From assembly GCA_965221725.1 (NCBI GenBank), contig OZ244909.1, positions 3,472,001 to 3,536,000 on the forward strand: a stretch of 64,000 nucleotides of DNA, written 5' to 3'. The position numbers were made by a program, and so were the translations under genes. The notes under the pieces are model-generated. The model was not told the DNA's origin. It was given only the letters and a program-made list of their open reading frames with translations, and did not search any database. Of this stretch, positions 26,846-32,886 are shown piece after piece; the stretch's first letter is position 1, and each line of letters begins with the position of its first letter. This DNA is from HK1 sp965221725. GTDB taxonomy: Bacteria; Pseudomonadota; Gammaproteobacteria; HK1.

Positions 26846-28445
26846 ATGCTGACCGCGTACGAACGACACCTGCTTGCCGTGTATCTCTCGAATACGGCGT
26901 CGAGCCTTCACCATCGGGACGAGGAGGCATCGGCGCTGGCCAAGTGGGTGGCCGAACGAGAGAGCCGTTCCGAGTTCGCAGACACGGGGAGCGGATCCCG
27001 CCGGCGCCCCCGAGCATCTCGAGTGGTCGGATTTCGATCACATCGCCCCGGATCGGGATCACGTTGAACGGCTCCTCGCGGGTGCGCTTGATGCGGGCGC
27101 GCCCGGTGTGAACATCCTCCTGCCCGGATCTCCGGGCAACGGCAAGACGGAGCTTTGCAAGGTGCTGGCGGATCGGTTGGGCGTGACGCTGTTCGCCGTC
27201 GGCGAAGCCGACGACGATGGCGACGAACCCACCCGCAGTGAACGACTCAAGGAGCTTCGGCTCGCCCAGCGCCTCCTCGCCGGGGACCGCGGCGCGCTAC
27301 TGCTCTTCGACGAGATGGAGGACCTGCTCTCGGACCCGCTCCCGTCGTTCGCATTCCTCGGGGGTGCCTCCCGATCCCACTCACGCGAGGGCAAGTCCAA
27401 GGTGTTCATGCACCGGCTGCTGGAGCAGGCGCCGGCCCCTATCCTGTGGACCACGAACGACGCCGCGGGCATGAGCCGCGCCATTTTGCGGCGCATGATG
27501 TTCGCTCTGGAGCTGCGCTCGCCGTCCCCCCGGGTCCGGGCGCGGATCTGGACTCGCCAGCTCGAGCGCCACGGCATCGAAGCACAGCCGCACGAGGCGC
27601 AGGCGCTTGCCTCGGAGTTCGAGGCCACGCCGGGGGTCGCCGCCGGCGCCACCGCGGCGGCGCGGCTCGGCGGCGGCGGTATCGAGACCGTGCGGCGCGG
27701 CGTGCGCAGCTTGTCGCGGGTGCTGTCGGGCGAGGCGCCGCCCCGACCGACGCCCGCTCGCTTCGATCCCGCCCTCGTCCGCGCGGACATCGACCCGCGC
27801 GCCCTCGCGGACCGGCTCGTGCGCAGCGGCGAGCGGCGCTTCTCCCTGTGTCTTCAGGGGCCGCCGGGCACGGGCAAGAGCGCCCTGGTCCGCTATCTGG
27901 CCGAGCGGCTCGGCCTGGAGGTGGCGCAGAAGCGGGCATCGGACCTGATGTCCATGTGGGTCGGGGAGACGGAGCAGCGAATTGCCGCCGCATTCGCGGA
28001 GGCACGCGACGCGGATGCCTTCCTCGTCTTCGACGAGGCCGACTCGCTGCTGGCCGATCGGCGGCTTGCCCGCGCGGGCTGGGAGGTCAGCCAGGTGAAC
28101 GAGATGCTGACGTGGATGGAGAGTCATCCGCTGCCGTTCGCGTGCACCACGAACTTCGGCGAGCATCTCGACCCGGCGACGCTGCGGCGGTTCGTATTCA
28201 AGATCAGGCTCGACCACCTCGCCCCCGCTCAGGCCGAGGCGGCGTTTCGAAGCTGGTTCGCGGCGCTCGCGCCGCCGGCCGGGCTGGCGGCGCTCACCAC
28301 CCTGACCCCCGGTGACTTCGCGGTGGTGCACCGGAAAGCCGAGATCCTCGACAGGCTGCGCGACCCGGAGGCGCTCGTCGCGATGCTGCGCGATGAGTGC
28401 GACGCCAAGCCGGACCGGCCCCGGGCCATCGGGTTCCGGCCGTAG
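26846..28445 (+). pseudogene. Tandem AAA+ ATPase gene with a 1-nt frameshift near its start
   Basis: Two AAA+ modules: Walker A GSPGNGKTELCKVL and Walker B LLLFDEMEDLL first, then GPPGTGKSALVRYLA and FLVFDEADSLL. This is FtsH/Vps4-like but without protease or membrane segment. The main open frame starts at 26874, but its first ~40 residues are unnatural. A better start is ATG 26846 (MLTAYERHLLAVYLSN), preceded by AGGAAAG. It joins the AAA+ frame if one base is removed from the GGGG run at 26986-26989 (giving DTGADPAGAPEHLEW). It is either a real frameshift or a consensus error. Confidence 0.75.
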
Positions 28446-28612
28446 GCGGGCGGAGCTGCCAGCCCCGAATGCGCGCGCCTCCCCCGAGGCCGCTTCGATG
28501 ACAAAGTGCTCCTGGATCTCTGCGCCGCGGCGCGCCATCGCCCCGAGATCGTCGTCATCGGAGGTACCGCAGCACGCATCACCTACGGTCTCACATCCAC
28601 TCCACGTTATGT

Positions 28613-28642
28613 TTGACGTAACGCGGATGGAACCGCTACGGT
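28613..28642 (+). promoter_or_regulatory. Sigma70-like promoter before second higBA
   Basis: TTGACG (28613) and TACGGT (28637) are 18 bp apart and lie 39 bp before the toxin start. The 170 bp between the AAA+ stop and this site include a short open stretch (FDDKVLLDLCAARHRPEIVV) that may be a gene remnant, but it has no recognisable family. Confidence 0.35.
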
Positions 28643-28680
28643 CGGTGCCATGCAGGAGCCTGCGCAGATTCGGACCGGTT

Positions 28681-28962
28681 GTGATCGTCAGCTTCAGGGA
28701 CAAGCGTACCGAGACGTTCTACCGGGGACGCCGGGTTGCGGCCTTCTCGGGCTTTGCGCGTACCGCCTCGCGCAAGCTCGATCAGCTTGACGCCGCCATC
28801 GCGCTCGGCGACCTGGCGCGGCCTGGCAACCGGCTGGAGGTGCTCAGGGGCCGACGGCAGGGGCGGTGGAGCATTCGCATCAACGATCAGTGGCGAATCT
28901 GCTTTGTCTGGCCGGCAGACAGCCCCGGCCCCGCCGACGTGGAAATTGTCGACTACCACTGA
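28681..28962 (+). CDS. higB: HigB-family toxin, second module
   Basis: A 93-aa RelE/ParE-fold killer protein from the GTG at 28681 (VIVSFRDKRTETFYRG). Landmarks are RKLDQLDAAIALGDL, GRWSIRINDQWRICFVW and the VEIVDYH end. A longer in-frame ORF extends upstream, but 93 aa is the usual size. It diverges strongly from the pair at 2530-3105, so it is not a recent duplicate. Confidence 0.9.
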   Translation: MIVSFRDKRTETFYRGRRVAAFSGFARTASRKLDQLDAAIALGDLARPGNRLEVLRGRRQGRWSIRINDQWRICFVWPADSPGPADVEIVDYH

Positions 28963-28975
28963 CAGGAGACGTGGC

Positions 28976-29281
28976 ATGCGCGAACCCATCCATCCCGGCG
29001 AGACGCTGCGCGAAGATCTTGAGGCGCTCGGTATGAGCGCGGCCGAACTCGCCCGGCGCATCAAGGTACCGACGAACCGCATCACCGGCATTCTTAACGG
29101 CCGGCGCGCCATCACCGGCGACACGGCACTTCGGCTTGGCCATTTCTTCGACACTTCGGGTGAGTTCTGGCTCAACCTCCAGAAGCTCTACGAGTTGCGG
29201 CTCGCGGAGGCGAGGAGCGGCGCGGCGATCGCCCGGTTGCCCGTGCTCAACACCAGGGCGGACCTGCAACCGGCTGGCTGA
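28976..29281 (+). CDS. higA: HigA-family antitoxin, second module
   Basis: A 101-aa XRE-type antitoxin that starts 13 nt after the toxin stop, preceded by CAGGAG. MREPIHPGETLREDLEALGM is the family start, SAAELARRIKVPTNRITGIL the helix-turn-helix, and TSGEFWLNLQKLYELRLA the C-terminal helices. It should neutralise the adjacent HigB and repress transcription. Confidence 0.92.
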   Translation: MREPIHPGETLREDLEALGMSAAELARRIKVPTNRITGILNGRRAITGDTALRLGHFFDTSGEFWLNLQKLYELRLAEARSGAAIARLPVLNTRADLQPAG

Positions 29282-29419
29282 CAGATCAAGTATTACAAGG
29301 CGAAAGCCGGCAGGCGTGGATACCGAACCCTGATCAACGAGGTCCTGCGCAGGGCTGCGGAGCGCGAAGAGTTGGAAGATGCGCCATGGGAGATTCTTGG
29401 CGAGGAGTTTCGACACTGA
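29282..29419 (+). pseudogene. Remnant of a BrnA/CopG-like antitoxin (C-terminal part)
   Basis: Directly after the higA stop, an open frame without a start codon reads IKYYKAKAGRRGYRTLINEVLRR, then ends APWEILGEEFRH. The YKAKAGRRGYRTLINEVLR part resembles the C-terminal ribbon-helix-helix half of BrnA-type antitoxins (family pattern WFKA.G.GYQTRINA.L). The N-terminal half is missing, so it is probably a vestige of another toxin-antitoxin module. Confidence 0.55.
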
Positions 29420-29500
29420 CCGCGCTCGGACGCCTCTCTCGCTGAAGGGCGGCAGTAGCAGAGCGGCGGCACAGACGCGGGTCCCGCTGACGTACGACGC

Positions 29501-29528
29501 AACTTGTCGCATTCCGCGAGTAATCTGC
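29501..29528 (+). promoter_or_regulatory. Shared promoter-like element, copy 2 (upstream of J-domain gene)
   Basis: AACTTGTCGCATTCCGCG followed by AGTAATCTGC is the counterpart of the block at 26703. It is placed 97 bp before the next start codon, much as the first copy is placed before the AAA+ gene. Confidence 0.5.
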
Positions 29529-29593
29529 CCCCAACACCGTCGGCGCAGTCGTGTTGTGGCAGATCGGCCTTCCGGCGGACCTTTCGCTTTTCC

Positions 29594-29607
29594 GGATATC
29601 GATATCC
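29594..29607. promoter_or_regulatory. Perfect 14-bp palindrome GGATATCGATATCC
   Basis: It lies 19 bp before the J-domain gene and is preceded by CTTTTCC. The string CTTTTCCGGATA recurs at 30744 before the double-GTPase gene, and the ATCGAT centre recurs at 26798. Candidate operator of a shared regulator. Confidence 0.45.
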
Positions 29608-29625
29608 ACACAGAGGAGGTGAACC

Positions 29626-30051
29626 ATGGCGATTCCAATCATTCCCATCGTGGCCGTGCTCGGAGCCGGAACCCTCGGCTACTTCATCGGCCGAGAGACG
29701 GCCCCGTGCCCGGCCAGCCTGACCTACTCCGGGGACGCGGACGACGACGGGCACGATAACGATAACCAGGACCAGGACCAGGACCAGGACCAGGACGAAG
29801 AGACGGCTTCCGCAGCGGCGCACGAGCCGCGCAGTGGAGGCAGTGAGGCCGGGCATGAGGCGGCGGGCTCCGCATGGGTGCACATGAGCCGGGCCGAGGC
29901 GCTCGAGATTCTGCAACTCGCACCGGACGCCACGCCGGACGCCATCCGGGAGGCGCATCGGCGCATCGCCCGGCGAATCCGCCCCGACAAGGGCGGCTCG
30001 CGCTATCTGGCCACGGCAGTCGACCGCGCGAAGGTCGTGCTGCTCGGGTAG
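29626..30051 (+). CDS. Membrane-anchored J-domain-like protein with an acidic QD repeat
   Basis: A 141-aa protein. Residues 3-21 form an N-terminal membrane helix (IPIIPIVAVLGAGTLGYF). Residues about 36-58 are very acidic and contain a (QD)n run encoded by four in-frame copies of GACCAG (29770-29793). Residues 87-141 resemble a Pam18/Tim14-type J-domain (SRAEALEILQLAPDATPDAI). The HPD motif that activates Hsp70 ATPase is RPD at 119-121, so classical DnaK stimulation may be lost. GAGGAGGTGAACC precedes the ATG. It heads the dynamin-like cluster. Confidence 0.78.
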   Translation: MAIPIIPIVAVLGAGTLGYFIGRETAPCPASLTYSGDADDDGHDNDNQDQDQDQDQDEETASAAAHEPRSGGSEAGHEAAGSAWVHMSRAEALEILQLAPDATPDAIREAHRRIARRIRPDKGGSRYLATAVDRAKVVLLG

Positions 30052-30200
30052 CCCGCGTCGGGCGCACCGGATAGTGCCGGGAGGAGAGGGGAGGCGCTGG
30101 AGCATTCGCAGCGCCTCCGGAGCGTGAAGGCGGGGCGCTGTCTCCGCGCGGATGCCCATCGGCCGCTCTCCGCCGCGTGAGAGCGCATCTGGGACGGCTT

Positions 30201-30225
30201 TACTTGCCCCCCCCCCCCGTACACT
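30201..30225 (+). promoter_or_regulatory. Shared promoter-like element, copy 3, with a 12-C spacer
   Basis: TACTTG is followed by twelve C (30207-30218), then GTACACT. It aligns with ACTTG-N14-TA.TCT of the copies at 26703 and 29501, here with a spacer of 13. It lies about 78 bp before the TerB-like gene. A homopolymer in a promoter spacer is a known basis for phase variation by slipped-strand mispairing in other bacteria; whether this site acts as a promoter is unproven. Confidence 0.45.
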
Positions 30226-30303
30226 ACGTAGCGTTGAACCTGCGGGCGTGCAGCGGTACGCACGCTTGTCGAGTCCGAAGTCCCCGACCAACGAGGAGAA
30301 ATC

Positions 30304-30693
30304 ATGTTCGTACAGTATCTGAGCGAACGTCAGCAGTCGGTCCTGCTCCACTATGCTCATGAAATAATGCGCGCCGATAACATCGTCGAAGCCGAGGAGC
30401 GTGTGCATCTGGAAATGCTCCGGTCGCAAGCACGACCCGGTATCGAAGCCGAGGATATTCCAATAGCTGATCTCGCTTCGCTGTTCGAGGGTCGGCTCAG
30501 TCGGATCGTTCTCCTTCTCGAGTTGGTGGGCATGGGCTACGTTGACAACAAGTTCAGCGCCGGAGAAGCGAAGTTCGTTGAAGATATAGCGGCCGCTCTG
30601 GACATCGGCGCAGAGGATATGGCGAACATCGAGTCTTGGGTCGAGCGCCAACTACTCCTGGTTGAGGAAGCACACGAATTGATGGAGGGATAG
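30304..30693 (+). CDS. TerB-like (tellurite-resistance/DjlA-type) domain protein
   Basis: A 129-aa all-helical protein. Its order of helices with acidic patches (HEIMRADNIVEAEERVHLEM; GYVDNKFSAGEAKFVEDIAA) is that of the TerB family, in which paired acidic loops bind metal. In DjlA a TerB domain is joined to a J-domain; here the J-domain protein is the gene just upstream. CGAGGAGAAATC precedes the ATG. It probably senses metal or membrane stress for the GTPases. Confidence 0.72.
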   Translation: MFVQYLSERQQSVLLHYAHEIMRADNIVEAEERVHLEMLRSQARPGIEAEDIPIADLASLFEGRLSRIVLLLELVGMGYVDNKFSAGEAKFVEDIAAALDIGAEDMANIESWVERQLLLVEEAHELMEG

Positions 30694-30743
30694 CGGCGCC
30701 GGTGCGAATAGCCGATAGTATCGATGTCGCGACGCAGACTCGA

Positions 30744-30761
30744 CTTTTCCGGATAGATATA
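30744..30761 (+). promoter_or_regulatory. CTTTTCCGGATA element before the double-GTPase gene
   Basis: CTTTTCCGGATAGATATA matches the element upstream of the J-domain gene (29587-29604) apart from three or four bases. It lies 39 bp before the GTPase start and 51 bp after the TerB stop. An internal promoter or regulator site is possible. Confidence 0.4.
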
Positions 30762-30799
30762 CCCATCCAAATTGACTCGTGAAGAGGTGGAAACTGACT

Positions 30800-31687
30800 A
30801 TGCCCTTACCCCTTCTGCTGATAGGTATTGCCGCCGCCGCCGCTGCCACCACTGCCGCCGTCGTGGCCGCAACATCGGATGACGATGAATCAATCGACAG
30901 GGAGAACTCGCGAAATCGGCAAGATGCCCTGCGTCGTGCGAGACGCGAGGAGGCCGAGCGTCAAATGCGCGCACGTCGAGAATCCATACGGAGTGATGCC
31001 AAGAAGGAATTGCAGAGGATTGCTGATCGGCACGATACGTTAGGTCGAAAGGTCGCGCCTCGGATCACCTTCAGGATGCTGGAGGGAGCCATCACCGGTC
31101 TTGATACGGCGCTCGACTTAGATGCGGCTCTGAATCTTCTGATGCCGATGAGTGTGCCACCCATCAACCGAGACCCCGAGGCTCGGGAGATCCGCGCGTT
31201 GAGCAAGGAGATTCGGGTTCTGGAGGAATTCTCATCGGCCGTATCGGATCTCGTCTCGCTCCTCGACGCGAAAAAATCGTTTTCCCAAGGAGCGCACAGG
31301 ATTCGCAAGCTAGAACGTGAGTTGTCGGCGCTTGGCAGCGAAGTAGACGATGCATCGCATGGGATATCGCAGAGCGTCGACCGCCTTGTGCGCCTGGCGT
31401 CTGTCGAACTCCAATCGCCGGTGAGACTCGTGGCATGCGGTCTGCTTTGCGCTGGCAAGAGTTCGCTGCTGAATGCGTTGATTGACCAACACTCGCCGGA
31501 ATGCTTCGGCACCGGCGGCGGGCGCACGACCCGCGACTGCAAAGCATACATCGCACGATTCGCAGACGACGACTGCCGGTTCGTGGATACCCCCGGCTTG
31601 GACGCCGATGACAGTGACGACGAGACAGCGGCCAAGGAGGTCAGGGCAAGATCACTAAAATCCCATGTAAATCAGTGCATTCTGTGA
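30800..31687 (+). pseudogene. Double dynamin-like GTPase, N-terminal fragment (cut by IS)
   Basis: ATG 30800 begins a hydrophobic helix (PLPLLLIGIAAAAAATTA, residues 3-25), then an Arg/Glu-rich coiled coil (NRQDALRRARREEAERQMRA). The first GTPase domain follows: P-loop GLLCAGKSSLLNAL near residue 213 and G3 DTPGLD near 263. At the codon for Val281 the ISAs1-family element interrupts the frame; 15 foreign residues follow to a stop. In the uninterrupted gene the protein would be about 1,091 aa. DynA-type bacterial dynamins with two GTPase units in one chain are known in Firmicutes. Confidence 0.8.
31632..31641. repeat. IS target-site duplication, left copy
   Basis: CCAAGGAGGT lies immediately before the left end of the element and is repeated exactly at 32873-32882 after the right end. 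Removing the element and one copy restores the GTPase frame. Confidence 0.9.
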
Positions 31688-32872
31688 TCTAATGCCACTC
31701 TGGCCAAGGAGAGGAACGTGATCAGCAATGGACAACAGTGCCCCCGAGGGTCTGATCGAACATTTCTCGAAGTTGGAAGACCCGCGCGTCGACCGGAACA
31801 AGAAGCATGAGTTGATTGATGTCATCGTGCTGTGCGTGTGCGCGGTGCTCAGTGGGGCCGAAGGTTGGTGCGACATCGAGGAGTTCGGTCGCGCAAAGCT
31901 GGACTGGTTACGTCGTTATGTCCCGCTGGCCAATGGGGTCCCGGTCGATGACACGATTGCCCGCATCATCTCGGCGTTGTCGGTCAGTGGGTTTCAGGCG
32001 TGCTTTCTCAGTTGGATGGAGGACGTGGTCAAGCTCAGCGACGGTGAGATCATTGCGCTCGATGGCAAGACGCATCGACGCACCCATGATCGCAAGCGAG
32101 GGGTGAAGGCGCTGCATATGGTCAGTGCCTGGGCGTGTCGCAATGGGGTGGTGCTTGGGCAGGTGAAAACCGACGAGAAGTCGAACGAGATCGTGGCGGT
32201 GCCGGAGTTGCTGGAGAAGCTTCAATTGAAGGGGTGTATCGTGACGCTGGATGCGATGGGGTGCCAACGCGCGATCGCGAAGCAGGTCAAGAAAGGCGGT
32301 GGGGATTACGTGTTGGCGCTGAAGCGCAATCAGCCGGAATTGGAGCGCGAGGTTCGGGCGTATTTCGAGGCGGCGGAGCGGTGCGACTTTGGCGGTTCGG
32401 AGATGGGGCACGAGGCGACTTGCGACGAAGGTCACGGGCGGATTGAGCACCGGAGCTATTTCTTGTCCACGGACCTTGGTGCGTTGTCGGGTGTCGGGAA
32501 GTGGAAGGGACTGAAAGCGATGGGAATGGTGGAGTCGGAACGTCATTGTGGAGGGCGTGTCAGTGTTGAGCGGCGCTACTACATCACCTCGCTTGATGAC
32601 GTGAAGGTGTTTCAACGGGCGGTGCGTTCACATTGGAGTATCGAGAACGGGTTGCACTGGCGGTTGGACGTGACGTTTCGCGAAGACGCAAGCCGGATTC
32701 GTCGAGGCAATGCGCCTCACAACATCGGGGTGATTCGTCACATGGCGATGAACCTACTCAAGCGCGAGAAGACGAAAATGAGCTATAGGCGCAAGAGAGT
32801 CCGGGCCGCTCTGAACGATGCCTTCCGAGATAAGTTGTTGATGGGACAATGACTTTATATGCGATCACCCTG
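31642..32872. mobile_element. ISAs1-family insertion sequence, 1,231 bp
   Basis: The element starts CAGGGCAAGATCAC and ends with the inverse, GTGATCACCCTG-like (GCGATCACCCTG); the terminal CAGGG/CCCTG is exact and the inner match is partial. One transposase gene fills it. It is flanked by a 10-bp direct repeat. The intact transposase, clean ends and intact duplication suggest a recent insertion. Confidence 0.92.
31728..32852 (+). CDS. ISAs1-family DDE transposase
   Basis: A full-length 374-aa transposase. The N-terminal domain has LIEHFSKLEDPRVDRNKKHE and LCVCAVLSGAEGWCDIEEF, the typical ISAs1 start. The catalytic region includes IIALDGKTHRRTHD (first Asp), CIVTLDAMGCQRAIAK (second Asp) and the Y-x..R..W..EN signature SHWSIENGLHWRLDVTFRED with the Glu. 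No frameshift is visible, so the element may be active. Confidence 0.95.
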   Translation: MDNSAPEGLIEHFSKLEDPRVDRNKKHELIDVIVLCVCAVLSGAEGWCDIEEFGRAKLDWLRRYVPLANGVPVDDTIARIISALSVSGFQACFLSWMEDVVKLSDGEIIALDGKTHRRTHDRKRGVKALHMVSAWACRNGVVLGQVKTDEKSNEIVAVPELLEKLQLKGCIVTLDAMGCQRAIAKQVKKGGGDYVLALKRNQPELEREVRAYFEAAERCDFGGSEMGHEATCDEGHGRIEHRSYFLSTDLGALSGVGKWKGLKAMGMVESERHCGGRVSVERRYYITSLDDVKVFQRAVRSHWSIENGLHWRLDVTFREDASRIRRGNAPHNIGVIRHMAMNLLKREKTKMSYRRKRVRAALNDAFRDKLLMGQ

Positions 32873-32882
32873 CCAAGGAGGT
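32873..32882. repeat. IS target-site duplication, right copy, containing a Shine-Dalgarno sequence
   Basis: CCAAGGAGGT repeats the left flank. Its AAGGAGG (32875-32881) is a perfect ribosome binding site ending 5 nt before a GTG codon at 32887, in frame with the rest of the GTPase. The insertion may therefore allow independent translation of the downstream fragment. Confidence 0.75.
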
Positions 32883-32886
32883 CGAG

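Noticed and set aside
28446..28612. Possible gene fragment (FDDKVLLDLCAARHRPEIVV)
   Set aside because: Only about 35 codons look protein-like, with no start, no RBS and no family that I can name.
29770..29793. GACCAG repeat as a phase-variable frame switch
   Set aside because: The unit is 6 bp, so copy changes keep the reading frame and only alter the QD linker length.
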